Source: Jiangella asiatica (GTDB lineage Bacteria > Actinomycetota > Actinomycetes > Jiangellales > Jiangellaceae). From it: a stretch of 64,000 nucleotides of DNA. The notes beneath the pieces are model-generated. The model had not been told where the DNA came from and ran no database searches. It worked only from the letters and a program-made list of their open reading frames with translations. The DNA is taken from assembly GCF_004349065.1 (NCBI RefSeq), contig NZ_SMKZ01000002.1, forward strand, positions 62,001-126,000. Reading direction: 5' to 3'. Shown one piece after another: positions 32,454-41,280 of the stretch. A program made the translations under genes and the position numbers. Position 1 is the first letter of the stretch, and the number at the start of each line of letters is the position of its first letter.

Positions 32454-34210
32454 TGGCGAATCGATCCGCCCGCACCCGGTACGGGCCGATCCGCCGGATG
32501 CTCGGCATGCTTCGGGCACACCTCGGCAGGCTGGTCCTGGCGGTCTCCGCGTCGGTCGTCACCGAGCTGGCCGCCCTGGCGCTGATGGGCACGGCCGCCT
32601 GGCTGCTCGCAAGGGCCGCCCAGCAGCCGCCGCTCGCCGCGCTGTCGCTGGCCATCGTCGGGGTGCGGGCCTTCGCCACCGCGCGCGGCGTCTTCCGCTA
32701 CGGCGAGAGACTGGCCGGCCACGATGCCGCGCTGCGGGCCCTGGCCACGCTCCGCGGCCGCGTCTACGACGCGCTGGTGCCACTGGCGCCGTCCGGCCTG
32801 CCGGCCTACCGCAGCGCCGACCTGCTCAGCCGCATGGTGTCCGACGTCGAGGCGGTGCAGGACCTGGTGGTCCGGGTCCTGGTGCCGGTGAGCACCGCCG
32901 TCGTGGTCGCCGGCGTCGCGGTCGGGTTCACCGCGCTGGTGCTGCCGCCCGCCGCCGTCGTGCTCGCGATCGGGCTGGCGTTGGCCGGCGTCGTCGTCCC
33001 GCTGCTCATGGTGTCCGCCGCCCGCCGGACCGCCCGCCGGCTGGCACCGGCCCGGGCCGAGCTCGCCGAGCGGCACACCGACCTGCTGCACGGCAGTGCC
33101 GACCTCGCCGCCTTCGGCGCGACGGAGCAGGCGCTGACCGACGCCGAGCGGGCCGGCGAGCGGCTGGCCAGGCTCGAGCGCGGCACCGCGCTGACCACCG
33201 CGCTCGGCGGCGCGGGCTCGATGCTCGTACAGGGCGCCACCACGGTCGCGGTCACCGTGCTGGCCCTGGACGCCGGGTCGCTGGCCGGGGTCATGGTGCC
33301 GGTGCTGGCGCTGGTCGCGCTGATCTCGTTCGAGCCGGTGCTGCCCCTGGTGCCGGCCGTACAGCGGCTGCTGGAGTCGCGGGCGTCGATGCGCCGCGTG
33401 CTGGCCGTGCTTGACGCGAGACCGCCGGTGGCCGAGCCGGCGTCGCCGCTGCCGGCGCCGGGCCGTGACGTCACCGTCGAGCTGCGCTCGGTGTCGGTGC
33501 GGTACCCGGAAGCGTCACGCGACGCTGTCGACGGTGTCGACCTGCGCCTCACACCCGGCCGACGGGTCGCCGTCGTCGGGACCAGCGGTTCGGGCAAGAG
33601 CACCCTGCTCGCCTGCCTGATGCGCTTCATAGAACCGTCTGCCGGCACGGTCCTGCTGAACGGGCACGACGTGCGCGACTACGACGGTGACGACGTGCGG
33701 GCCGTGATCACCGGGGTGACCCAGGACGCTCACCTGTTCCACACCACGATCCGCGAGAATTTGCGCCTGGCCAGGCCGGACGCCTCCGACGACGACCTGC
33801 TCGGCGCACTGGAGCTGGCCCGGCTGCGCGACTGGGTGTCGTCGCTGCCGGCCGGGCTGGACACCGAGGTCGGCGAAGGCGGCGGGCAGGTCTCCGGCGG
33901 GCAGCGGCAGCGCCTCGCACTGGCCCGGGCGCTGCTGGCCGACCCGCCTGTGGTCCTGTTGGACGAGCCCACCGAGGGCCTGGACCCGCAGACCGCCGAC
34001 GAGCTGGTGGCCGATCTGCTGGCCACCACCCGCGGGCGCTCGACGGTGCTGGTGACGCACCGGCTGTTCGGCCTGGACGGCGTCGACGAGGTGGTCGTGC
34101 TCCACGCGGGCCGTGTCGTCCAGCGCGGCACCCACGCCGACCTGGTCGCCGTCGCGGGCCCCTACCAAGACCTCTGGTGGGCCTCCCATCCCGCCCCCGC
34201 CTCGAAATGA
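32453..34210 (+). CDS. cydC: Thiol reductant ABC exporter subunit CydC
   Basis: A 585-residue partner of CydD. Six membrane helices occupy residues 20-320; the ATPase has GTSGSGKSTLLACL (about residue 375), VSGGQRQRLALARALL and VVLLDEPTEGLD. The ATG shares one base with the cydD stop. The stop TGA (34,208-34,210) lies inside a family A palindromic repeat, so the repeat supplies the end of the gene (…ASK-stop). About 500 bp of its 3' end is overlapped antisense by the extended frame of the neighbouring PLP enzyme. Confidence 0.95.
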   Translation: MANRSARTRYGPIRRMLGMLRAHLGRLVLAVSASVVTELAALALMGTAAWLLARAAQQPPLAALSLAIVGVRAFATARGVFRYGERLAGHDAALRALATLRGRVYDALVPLAPSGLPAYRSADLLSRMVSDVEAVQDLVVRVLVPVSTAVVVAGVAVGFTALVLPPAAVVLAIGLALAGVVVPLLMVSAARRTARRLAPARAELAERHTDLLHGSADLAAFGATEQALTDAERAGERLARLERGTALTTALGGAGSMLVQGATTVAVTVLALDAGSLAGVMVPVLALVALISFEPVLPLVPAVQRLLESRASMRRVLAVLDARPPVAEPASPLPAPGRDVTVELRSVSVRYPEASRDAVDGVDLRLTPGRRVAVVGTSGSGKSTLLACLMRFIEPSAGTVLLNGHDVRDYDGDDVRAVITGVTQDAHLFHTTIRENLRLARPDASDDDLLGALELARLRDWVSSLPAGLDTEVGEGGGQVSGGQRQRLALARALLADPPVVLLDEPTEGLDPQTADELVADLLATTRGRSTVLVTHRLFGLDGVDEVVVLHAGRVVQRGTHADLVAVAGPYQDLWWASHPAPASK

Positions 34211-35339
34211 TCACGTTCAGCACGAAATCTCGTGTCACACCATGCCTGTGAGCCTCGTGAGGCACAGGTAATCCTGGTGATGCTCGGGCTTGGGCGAGGT
34301 CGGCCCAGAGGTCCTCGGGGTCCTCGATCCCGACGGACAGCCGCAGCAGGGACTCGTCGACGGTGGGGCTCTCGGTGGGCCATCGGCGCCGGCGCTCCAG
34401 CGACGACTCCACGCCACCGAGGCTGGTCGAGTGAACCCACAGCTGTACCGACTCGACGACCTTGTCCGCGGTCGCGGCGCCACCGGTTACCTCGATCGAG
34501 CACATGGTGCCGAACCCGGGGTAGCGGACCTTGGTCACCGCGGGATGCTGCTCCAGCCGTGACGCCAGCAGCGCCGCGGTCGTCTGCGCCCGCTCCAGTC
34601 GTACGGACAGCGTCCGCAGCCCACGCAGCGCCAAATACGCCTCCATCGGGCCGGGGATGGAGCCGTGCAGCCGCCGGTGGGCGTCCAGCCGCGCGTAGAA
34701 GTCGTCGGACCCGCTCACGACCGCCCCGAGCACCAGGTCGGAGTGGCCGGACAGCAGCTTGGTGACGCTGTGCACGACGATGTCGGCACCGAGCTCCAGC
34801 GGCCGCTGCAGCAGCGGCGTGGCGAACGTGTTGTCGACGACGGTGACGGCGCCGGCCGCGCGGGCCGCTGCGGCCGCTGCGGCGATGTCGGCGACGTCGA
34901 GGTTGGGGTTGGTCGGCGACTCCAGCCAGACCATGGTCGCGCCCTCGGCCGCGGCGGCCACGGCGGCCGCGTCGTCCATCCGCACCTGCCGCAACGTCGC
35001 CCGGCCTTGGGCGCCGCGCTCGCGCAGCTGGTCCAGCACGCCGAGGTAGGCGCAGTCGGGTGTGGCGACGACGGCGCCCTCCGGCAACAGCGACAGCACG
35101 GCGCTCGACGCCGCCAGCCCGGAGGCGAAGGCGAGCGCCCGGCCGCCCTCGAGGTCGCCGAGCACGGACTCGAGGGCCGTCCACGACGGGTTGCCGTAGC
35201 GGCCGTAGCCGATCTCGCCGCCGGCGTGGAACGTCGAGGCGAAGGTGACCGGCTCGTTGAGCGGGGCGTCCGGGGTGCGGACCGGCCGGCCGGCGGTGAC
35301 GACACGGGTTGCGGCGGACGGCGAGTCAGGGGAGGACAT
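33708..35339 (-). CDS. Trans-sulfuration PLP enzyme (cystathionine gamma-lyase/synthase-like) with abnormal C-terminal extension
   Basis: Residues 1-355 are a normal Cys/Met-metabolism PLP enzyme: GYGRYGNPSWTALESVLGDL, then the PLP lysine in HSVTKLLSGHSDLVLGAVVS, and CSIEVTGG. The expected end is shortly after EDLWADLAQAR (about 34,277). Instead the frame runs through the family A repeat (34,207-34,279) and about 165 further codons antisense to cydC, ending at 33,708 in Arg/Pro-rich sequence with no family likeness. The repeat seems to have replaced the stop codon. The start ATG at 35,339 has CATACT 7 bases upstream. The reaction (lyase or synthase) cannot be fixed from sequence. Confidence 0.82.
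   Translation of the reverse strand: MSSPDSPSAATRVVTAGRPVRTPDAPLNEPVTFASTFHAGGEIGYGRYGNPSWTALESVLGDLEGGRALAFASGLAASSAVLSLLPEGAVVATPDCAYLGVLDQLRERGAQGRATLRQVRMDDAAAVAAAAEGATMVWLESPTNPNLDVADIAAAAAAARAAGAVTVVDNTFATPLLQRPLELGADIVVHSVTKLLSGHSDLVLGAVVSGSDDFYARLDAHRRLHGSIPGPMEAYLALRGLRTLSVRLERAQTTAALLASRLEQHPAVTKVRYPGFGTMCSIEVTGGAATADKVVESVQLWVHSTSLGGVESSLERRRRWPTESPTVDESLLRLSVGIEDPEDLWADLAQARASPGLPVPHEAHRHGVTRDFVLNVIISRRGRDGRPTRGLGRGPRRRPGRRGCRAGRHGPRGARPPRRRRPGRTAGASPAPSSARGWWPADRPPARRRSAGPGPRWARPTGPQAGRPAAPGPVRGAAAARRRPARRLRRPRCPARPAATTPSRAAGPAPVRRAGRRRRRPAWPGANSRGSWCGTGERPGSPR
34207..34279. repeat. Palindromic repeat, family A copy 2
   Basis: Bases 34,207-34,245 match 4594-4632 (reverse complement) at 38 of 39 positions, and 34,258-34,279 resembles 4710-4731. 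CACGAAATCTCGTG (one mismatch) and GCCTC-GT-GAGGC form small stems. It lies between cydC and the converging PLP gene, contains the cydC stop and removes the PLP gene stop. Confidence 0.78.
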
Positions 35340-35370
35340 GCCAGCCAGTATGCGCGATCTCCGGCCTGCT

Positions 35371-35394
35371 CCCGTGATCATCAACGATCACGGG
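35371..35394. repeat. Palindromic repeat, family B copy 2
   Basis: CCCGTGATC-atcaac-GATCACGGG: 9-bp perfect arms and 6-base loop. It matches the left arm of the 14,103-14,160 repeat at 22 of 24 positions. It contains the stop codon of the aldose epimerase gene and ends 32 bp before the PLP enzyme gene start. Confidence 0.75.
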
Positions 35395-36344
35395 ACGGCC
35401 AGGGTCAGGGACACCGAGGACGTCCGGCTCTGCCCCGGGTCGATGGTGATCTGCGTGCCTGTCGTGCGGCGCACCGTGGCGATGCCGCGTCCGGGCCAGC
35501 TGGTGGCCGGCTCCAGCGCCAGCACGTAGGCATCGGAGTAGAACGGGAACCCGGTCCGTCCACCGGCCTCCAGCCAGTACCAGGCGTACGGCATCAGGCT
35601 GGCGTCCCAGGTCAGGTCGGCGCGCAGGCCGAGTTCGTCGTTGACGATGCCGGCCCGTCCCTCGGCGAAGTCGCCCAGGTAGGCCAGCCGGCTGACACCG
35701 GAGCGCGGCTCGGGCAGCCGGCTGAGGTCGGCGCCGTCGTCCGGCCCGGCACCGGGCAGCGCCGGCCAGGCGGCGTGCGCCGACGGGTCACGGTGCACGG
35801 TGCGCGCGGACGTCTCGACCCGGGCGCCCGGCCCGATCAGCGGCGCGCCGAACGCCGGGTGCTGGCTCCACATGACCTCGATCGGCTCGGCCGCCTCGTT
35901 CGTCGCGGTCTCGGCGACGGTGACCGTGGGGCCGGTCACGGTGATCCGCTTGACGACGGAGAACGGGCTGCGGACCAGTTGGGTGCTGAGCTCGACGGCA
36001 CCAGGACCATCGGCGCGCCAGTCGTAGGCGGCCAGCCACGCCTCCCCGTGCATGCCCCACTCGACGCCGTGCTCGACCGCGGCGTCTCCGCCATTCGGGA
36101 ACACCGTCTGCCAGCCGCCGGGGTAGGCGTGCATGAGCAACGTCTCGCTGGAACCGGCGGTGACGCTCTCGCCGCGGACCCGTAGGCCCCAGCGGGTGTG
36201 CCACATGACGTCGACGCCGAGCGGCCGCCACCGCACGGAAGTCACGTCGCCGCCCTTGCCAGGTACGACGTCGACGTCGAGCTCGTCGGAGCCGAGATGG
36301 ACGATCTCCCAGCCACGGGACGTCGAGACGCGGATGTCGGACAC
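35388..36344 (-). CDS. Aldose 1-epimerase-family protein
   Basis: A 318-residue beta-sandwich protein of the galactose mutarotase superfamily (DUF4432/aldose epimerase type). Conserved stretches are LDVDVVPGKGGDVTSVRWRP, HAYPGGWQTVFPNGG and VEWGMHGEAWLA, followed by SQHPAFGAPLIG. Members interconvert sugar anomers or bind sugars; the exact sugar is unknown. The GTG at 36,344 has an AGGAGG site 7 bases upstream, which decides the start over a longer open frame to 36,425. The stop lies in the family B repeat. Confidence 0.85.
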   Translation of the reverse strand: MSDIRVSTSRGWEIVHLGSDELDVDVVPGKGGDVTSVRWRPLGVDVMWHTRWGLRVRGESVTAGSSETLLMHAYPGGWQTVFPNGGDAAVEHGVEWGMHGEAWLAAYDWRADGPGAVELSTQLVRSPFSVVKRITVTGPTVTVAETATNEAAEPIEVMWSQHPAFGAPLIGPGARVETSARTVHRDPSAHAAWPALPGAGPDDGADLSRLPEPRSGVSRLAYLGDFAEGRAGIVNDELGLRADLTWDASLMPYAWYWLEAGGRTGFPFYSDAYVLALEPATSWPGRGIATVRRTTGTQITIDPGQSRTSSVSLTLAVP

Positions 36345-36399
36345 GCTGGGCCTCCTGCCATTCGGCCGCCGGATCGGCAGCAGGCAGCGTAGCGGCCGG

Positions 36400-37692
36400 C
36401 TACGGGGCCGGGTGCAACGCGTCATAGCGGAGGAACCGCCGCTGGGCGAGTGCGAGCGTCACCACGACCGCCACGCACAGCAGCCCGCCGGCGACGGCGG
36501 CCAGCGCCTCGCCGCTGACCTCGGCCATCGAACCGAGCGCCAGATCGCCCAGGCGCGGACCGCCCGCGACCACCACGATGAACACGCCCTGCAACCGCCC
36601 GCGCAGCTCGTCCGGAGTGGCCGCCTGCAGGATCGTCTGACGGAAGACGGCGCTGACGGTGTCCGCGGCCCCGGCCAGCGCCATGCACACCACCGCCGGC
36701 CACAGCGCCCAGTGCGCGTCGCCGCCGTCGCCGGTGCCGCCGTGGCCCTCCGGCGTCAGCAGCAGCACCACCCCGAACGCCGCAACGGCCAGGCCCCAGC
36801 CGACCACCGCGACCACGACCGCGAGCCCCTGCCGGCGCACGTGTCCCAGCGGCCCGGAGAGGAGCCCGGCCAGGAACGACCCGGCGGCCACCCCGGACAC
36901 CAGGATGCCGACCGTCGTCGACCCGCCGCCGAGCAGCGTCGCCGCGACGGCCGGGAACAGCACCCGTGGCATCGCCAGGACCATCGCCGCGAGGTCGACG
37001 AGGAAGGTCATCCGCACGTTCGGCCGGGTACGCAGATAGGACAGGCCTTCCATCACCGACGTCAGCCCGGCGCGCCGGAACCGGCCCTCCGGCGGCAGCG
37101 GCGGCAGCGCCATCACCGTCGTCAGCGCCACCGTCAGCAGCACCGCCTCGATGCTGTAGGTCCACCCGTAGCCGACCTGGTCGATGAGCACGCCGGCCAG
37201 CAGCGGCCCGACGGTCAGGCCCAGGCTCGTCGACATGCTCGCCAGCGCGTTCGCCGCCGGGAGCAGCCGCATGGGTAGCAGCCGTGGGATGATCGCCGCC
37301 CGGGCGGGAGAGTTGATCGCGAAGAGCCCGTTCTGCGCCGCGACCAGCAGGTACAGCAGCCACACCTGACCGACGTCGAGCCAGGCCTGCACGGCGAACG
37401 CGGTGGCGACCAGCAGCAGGCCGCTGGAGGTGAGGATGACGATGCGGCGGCGGTCGTGCGCGTCGACGATCGACCCGCCGTAGAGCCCGAGCACAACCAG
37501 CGGCCCCAGAGCGAACAGCCCGACCAGTCCGACGCTGAAGGTGGAGTCCGTGAGGTCGTACACCTGCAACCCGACGGCGACGGTGGTGAGGTGGGTGCCG
37601 ATGCCGGAGAGCGAGATGCCGATCCACAACCGCCGGTACGGGACGCTGACCCTGAGCGGGGTAAGGTCCAACAACAGCCGGCGCACCTGCAC
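36400..37692 (-). CDS. MFS transporter, EntS-like exporter
   Basis: A 430-residue 12-helix transporter. VPYRRLWIGISLSGIGTHLT and VGLQVYDLTDSTFSVGLVGL at the N-terminus, SIVDAHDRRRIVILTSSGL (motif A) and NGLFAINSPARAAIIPRLL match the enterobactin-exporter (EntS) group that moves siderophores or drugs outward. No siderophore genes are nearby, so the substrate is open. Start is one of two GTG codons (37,692 or 37,686); neither has a strong ribosome site. Divergent from glcD with a 52-bp gap. Confidence 0.9.
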   Translation of the reverse strand: MQVRRLLLDLTPLRVSVPYRRLWIGISLSGIGTHLTTVAVGLQVYDLTDSTFSVGLVGLFALGPLVVLGLYGGSIVDAHDRRRIVILTSSGLLLVATAFAVQAWLDVGQVWLLYLLVAAQNGLFAINSPARAAIIPRLLPMRLLPAANALASMSTSLGLTVGPLLAGVLIDQVGYGWTYSIEAVLLTVALTTVMALPPLPPEGRFRRAGLTSVMEGLSYLRTRPNVRMTFLVDLAAMVLAMPRVLFPAVAATLLGGGSTTVGILVSGVAAGSFLAGLLSGPLGHVRRQGLAVVVAVVGWGLAVAAFGVVLLLTPEGHGGTGDGGDAHWALWPAVVCMALAGAADTVSAVFRQTILQAATPDELRGRLQGVFIVVVAGGPRLGDLALGSMAEVSGEALAAVAGGLLCVAVVVTLALAQRRFLRYDALHPAP

Positions 37693-37744
37693 ATCTTGAC
37701 AGCGGCATTTCCCGATCGGGCTGGCGGGTGGCAAGGTGTCCATC

Positions 37745-39154
37745 ATGAGGTCGGACCACAGCGTTGGGTGGGGTGCCGTCGACGACGGCGTGGTCGAGCG
37801 GCTCCGCTCGATCGTCGGGGCGGAGCACGTGAAGACCGACGACGGCGCCGTCGCGGCGTTCTCGCGTGACGCGACACCGCTGTTCGCGGCCCGGCCGGAC
37901 GTCGTCGTGCTGCCGGGGTCGACGGCGGAGGTGGCCGAGGTGCTGCGGCTGTCCACGCAGCGGCGCATTCCGGTGGTGCCGCGCGGTGCAGGGTCGAACC
38001 TGGCCGCCGGCACGCTCGCCCAGGACGGCGGCATCGTCCTCGTGCTGACCCGGCTGGACCGCATCCTCGAGGTCGACGCCGACGAGCTGCTCGCGGTCGT
38101 GCAGACCGGCGTCACGACGACGGAGCTCGCGGCGGCCGCCGCGGCGCACGGCCTGCTCTACCTGCCGGACCCGGGCAGCAAGACGGTCTCGACGGTCGGC
38201 GGCAACGTCGCCACCTGTGCCGGCGGGCTGCGCGGTTTGAAGTACGGCGTCACCCGCAACTACGTGCTGGGTCTGGAGGCGGTGCTGCCGACCGGTGAGG
38301 TCATCCGCACCGGAGGCCGGCTCTGGAAGGACGTCGCCGGCTACGACCTCACCCGGCTGCTCACCGGCTCGGAGGGAACGCTGGCGGTGGTCACCGAGGT
38401 CACGGTCGCGCTGGTGCCGGCGCCGGCGGACTCGCGCACCGGCGTGGCGTACTTCCCGTCGCTGGCCGACGCCGGCCGCGCGGTGGCCCGGGTGATCGCC
38501 GACGGCGTCGTCCCGGCCACGCTGGAGTTCCTGGACAACAAGTGCGTCAACGCCGTCGAGGACTTCGCCGCGCTCGGCCTTGACCGGTCGGCCGGCGCGC
38601 TGCTGCTCTTCGGCGACGACGGCGACCCTGACACCGTCGGCCGCAACCTGGAACGGATGGCGCAGTCGTGCGCCAAGGAGGGCGCCACCGGGGTCACGCT
38701 GGCTCAGGACGTGGCGGCGTCCGAGGCGCTCCTGGAGGCCCGCCGCTGCTCGCTGCCGGCGCTGGCCCGGCTGGCGCCGGTGACGGTGCTGGAGGACGTC
38801 GGCGTGCCCCGGCCGCGGATCGCGGAGATGGTCGGGCGCATCGACGACATCGCCGCCCGGCACGGCATCACGGTGGCGACGTTCGGGCACGCCGGCGACG
38901 GCAACCTGCACCCAACCGCCGTCGTCGACCCGTCCGACGGCGGCGCGATCGACCGGACCAAGGCGGTCATCGGCGACATCTTCGCAGCGGCGCTGGACCT
39001 CGGCGGCACCATCACCGGCGAGCACGGTGTCGGCGCGGCGAAGCTGCCCTGGCTGGCCGACCGGCTCGGCGCGGACCAGTTGGCGCTGTTGTCGCGGATC
39101 AAGGCGGCGTTCGACCCGGCCGGCATCCTCAACCCGGGGAAGACCGGCTCATGA
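37745..39154 (+). CDS. FAD-linked oxidase, GlcD-like (glycolate or D-lactate dehydrogenase)
   Basis: A 469-residue flavoprotein of the VAO/PCMH group. The FAD domain has VVPRGAGSNLAAGTLAQDGG and LPDPGSKTVSTVGGNVATCA; the C-terminal substrate domain has TFGHAGDGNLHPTAV and GTITGEHGVGAAK with the catalytic His. It oxidises a 2-hydroxy acid and passes electrons to the iron-sulfur protein encoded next, whose ATG overlaps its stop. Glycolate or D-lactate are the likely substrates. The frame also allows a GTG three codons earlier (37,736). Confidence 0.92.
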   Translation: MRSDHSVGWGAVDDGVVERLRSIVGAEHVKTDDGAVAAFSRDATPLFAARPDVVVLPGSTAEVAEVLRLSTQRRIPVVPRGAGSNLAAGTLAQDGGIVLVLTRLDRILEVDADELLAVVQTGVTTTELAAAAAAHGLLYLPDPGSKTVSTVGGNVATCAGGLRGLKYGVTRNYVLGLEAVLPTGEVIRTGGRLWKDVAGYDLTRLLTGSEGTLAVVTEVTVALVPAPADSRTGVAYFPSLADAGRAVARVIADGVVPATLEFLDNKCVNAVEDFAALGLDRSAGALLLFGDDGDPDTVGRNLERMAQSCAKEGATGVTLAQDVAASEALLEARRCSLPALARLAPVTVLEDVGVPRPRIAEMVGRIDDIAARHGITVATFGHAGDGNLHPTAVVDPSDGGAIDRTKAVIGDIFAAALDLGGTITGEHGVGAAKLPWLADRLGADQLALLSRIKAAFDPAGILNPGKTGS

Positions 39155-40308
39155 GTGGGCCGTCGCGAGAGCTGCCGATCGTGCCGCGCCGGTCGGGCGC
39201 GGTGGACGAGGGCGACCACGGGGTCCACGGCCGCGGCATCTTCGACGCCGGGCTGCTCGACCGTTGCATCTCGTGCGGCTTTTGCCTGCCGGTCTGTCCC
39301 ACCTATGCGCTGGAGAAGGACGAGCAGTCCTCGCCGCGCGGGCGGATCACGCTGATGCGGGCGCTGGAGGCCGGCCGCCTGGAGCCCGACGACCCGACGC
39401 TGCAGCACGAGGCGTCGTTCTGCCTGGGCTGCCGCGCCTGCGAGACGGTGTGCCCGGCCGGCGTCGAGTACGGGCCGATGCTCGAGCAGTGGCGCGACCA
39501 CCAGTGGCGGGTCGGGCACGGCCCGGCGCCGGCGCGGTGGCTGCGCTGGGCGGTGGCCCGGCGGCTGCCGCTGCGGCTGGCCGGGCTGGTGCGACGCTTC
39601 GCCCGAACCCGCGCCCGCTCGGTCGACCCCGACACCCCGCACGTCATGCTCGGCTGTGCCGAGCGGGTGCTGTTCCCCAAGGTCAGCCGGGCCGCGGTGG
39701 CACTTGTCGACGGCGCCGACGCGCCGGCCGCGCAGGGCTGCTGCGGTGCCCTGCACGCCCACAACGGCGACTCCGCCGGCGGTCGCGCGATGGCCGAGCG
39801 GCTGGGACGCGACCTGCCCGGCACCATCGTCACCACCTCCGGCGGCTGCGCGGCGCACCTGGCCGACGCGCTGGGCCGCGACCGCGTCGTCGAGATCAGC
39901 GAATACCTGGCCCGGTCGGGCTGGTCGCCTGGTACGAAGCTCATGACCCACGGTTCCCACGGCCACCCGCGCCCGATCCGGGTGACCTTGCAGGACTCCT
40001 GTCATCTGCGCAACGGGCTGGGTGTTTTCGCGCAGCCACGCCAGCTGCTGGAGCAGATCGCCGACTACGTGGAGCTGCCTTCCGCCGGCTCCTGCTGCGG
40101 CGCCGCCGGCTCCTACTCGGTGCTGCGCCCGCGCGACAGCAAGCGGGTCCTCGCGCCGAAGCTCGCCGAGATCGAGGCACTGGACGTCGACTACGTGGTC
40201 GCGGTCAACCCCGGCTGCCTCCTCCAGCTCAAGCAGGGCCTGCTGCGGTCCAAGGTCAAGGCCGTACACCTGGTCGAGCTGCTTTCACAGGCCGCTCCGC
40301 GTCAGTGA
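39151..40308 (+). CDS. Iron-sulfur (Fe-S) subunit, GlcF-like
   Basis: A 385-residue partner of the GlcD-like flavoprotein. Two ferredoxin motifs, CISCGFCLPVCP (about residues 33-44) and CLGCRACETVCP (about 91-102), bind [4Fe-4S] clusters. Two CCG domains follow (GCCGALHAH, then SCCGAAGSYS), as in HdrB/GlcF proteins that transfer electrons to quinone. ATGA overlap with glcD shows coupling. It is followed after 37 bp by vapB. Confidence 0.93.
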   Translation: MSGPSRELPIVPRRSGAVDEGDHGVHGRGIFDAGLLDRCISCGFCLPVCPTYALEKDEQSSPRGRITLMRALEAGRLEPDDPTLQHEASFCLGCRACETVCPAGVEYGPMLEQWRDHQWRVGHGPAPARWLRWAVARRLPLRLAGLVRRFARTRARSVDPDTPHVMLGCAERVLFPKVSRAAVALVDGADAPAAQGCCGALHAHNGDSAGGRAMAERLGRDLPGTIVTTSGGCAAHLADALGRDRVVEISEYLARSGWSPGTKLMTHGSHGHPRPIRVTLQDSCHLRNGLGVFAQPRQLLEQIADYVELPSAGSCCGAAGSYSVLRPRDSKRVLAPKLAEIEALDVDYVVAVNPGCLLQLKQGLLRSKVKAVHLVELLSQAAPRQ

Positions 40309-40345
40309 TCGGCTCGCGTGGGTCGACGAGTGGTCGAATTCTGGC

Positions 40346-40591
40346 ATGAGAACTGCCATCGACGCTGCCGGGCGCGTCGTCATCCCGAAGGCGCTGCGCG
40401 ACGCACTCGGCCTGACCTCGGGCCAGTCCTTGGACGTGGAGGAGCGCGACGGACGATTGGAACTGGTGCCGTCGCCCACGCCCATGCGGCTGGTCGACGA
40501 CGGCGACCGTCCGGTCGCGGTCGCTGACATCGAGATACCCGAGCTGACCGACGCACTGGTCCGTGACGTGCTGGAGAAGACGCGGCGATGA
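40346..40591 (+). CDS. AbrB/MazE-type antitoxin (VapB-like)
   Basis: An 81-residue antitoxin. Residues 1-45 are the SpoVT/AbrB swapped-hairpin DNA-binding domain (TAIDAAGRVVIPKALRDALG), and the acidic C-terminus is expected to wrap the toxin. It overlaps the toxin gene by 4 bp (ATGA), the usual arrangement. The antitoxin is intact although the toxin gene is interrupted, so its current role may be only self-repression or none. Confidence 0.93.
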   Translation: MRTAIDAAGRVVIPKALRDALGLTSGQSLDVEERDGRLELVPSPTPMRLVDDGDRPVAVADIEIPELTDALVRDVLEKTRR

Positions 40592-40855
40592 TCGCCGTCG
40601 ACTCCAGCGTCGTGATCGCAGGGTTCGCCAGTTGGCACGAGCATCATGCGGTCAGTCTGAAGGCCTTGGCTCGACGGCCGAGGCTGGTGGCGCACGCGGC
40701 GCTGGAGGCGTACTCCGTCCTGACGCGCTTGCCGCCGCCGCACCGTGCCCAGCCCGATATCGTCCAGGCCTTCCTGGCCGGGCGATTCGCCGAGCCGTAC
40801 CTCGGCCTGTCCGAGCGCGGATACCAACGCCTTCTGGCCACCGCGGCCGCCGGCC
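40588..40855 (+). pseudogene. VapC-type PIN toxin, 5' part (split by island)
   Basis: Codons 1-89 of a PIN-domain ribonuclease toxin: MIAVDSSVVIAGFASWHEHH (first catalytic Asp5), then ALEAYSVLTRLPPPHRA with a catalytic Glu. At 40,855 the protein stops resembling the family; the frame runs 10 codons into island DNA and ends at 40,887. The missing C-terminal part with the last two acidic residues is found in frame at 59,455-59,592. Joined, they give a 134-residue toxin of normal length. As it stands the product lacks half of the active site and should be inactive. Confidence 0.88.
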
Positions 40856-41280
40856 CGCCGGTCCTCGTAGGGAACCCGGAGCAGTGACCGGCCGTCGAGG
40901 TACAACAGATCGAAAATCATGTAGTAGACCGGCGTCTCGCGGATCTGCCGCGGTGTCGGGGCCTTCACATTCATCCGCGGTTGCAGGTGTTGGAAGCTGG
41001 GTCGGCCGTGCCTGTCCGGGGCGACGCTCTCGCCGTCGAGGACCAGGCGTCGGCCAGCCAGTGCGGCAGATGGCCGATCAACTTCTGGGTAGCTGTCGGT
41101 GACGTCGCGCATGCTGCGGCTGGTGAGTCGGACCCTGCCATCCCGAATGCGAGCGATGGTGCGGACGCCGTCCCACTTGATCTCGTAGCCCCAGGCGTCG
41201 TCATCGGGCGGCAGGCTCGCTGAAAGCGTGGCGGCCATCGGCGCGACGGCGCCCGGCATGGGGCCCCCCGTGGTTGCCAT
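40852..41280 (-). pseudogene. ATP-dependent DNA ligase, N-terminal fragment
   Basis: About 143 codons starting at ATG 41,280. The adenylation motif I is YEIKWDGVRTIARI (Lys nucleophile), followed by LVLDGESVAPD (motif III-like region), then VYYMIFDLLYLDGRSLLRVP. Similarity stops at YEDRRA, at the island edge; the open frame continues antisense to vapC and vapB to 40,285 without family likeness. It resembles the ligase domain of LigD/LigC enzymes used in end joining. The continuation of the protein is at 59,454-59,260. Confidence 0.85.

Noticed and set aside
40588-40887. A complete 99-residue toxin
   Set aside because: It lacks the last two acidic residues of the PIN active site, and the matching C-terminus exists in frame at 59,455-59,592.
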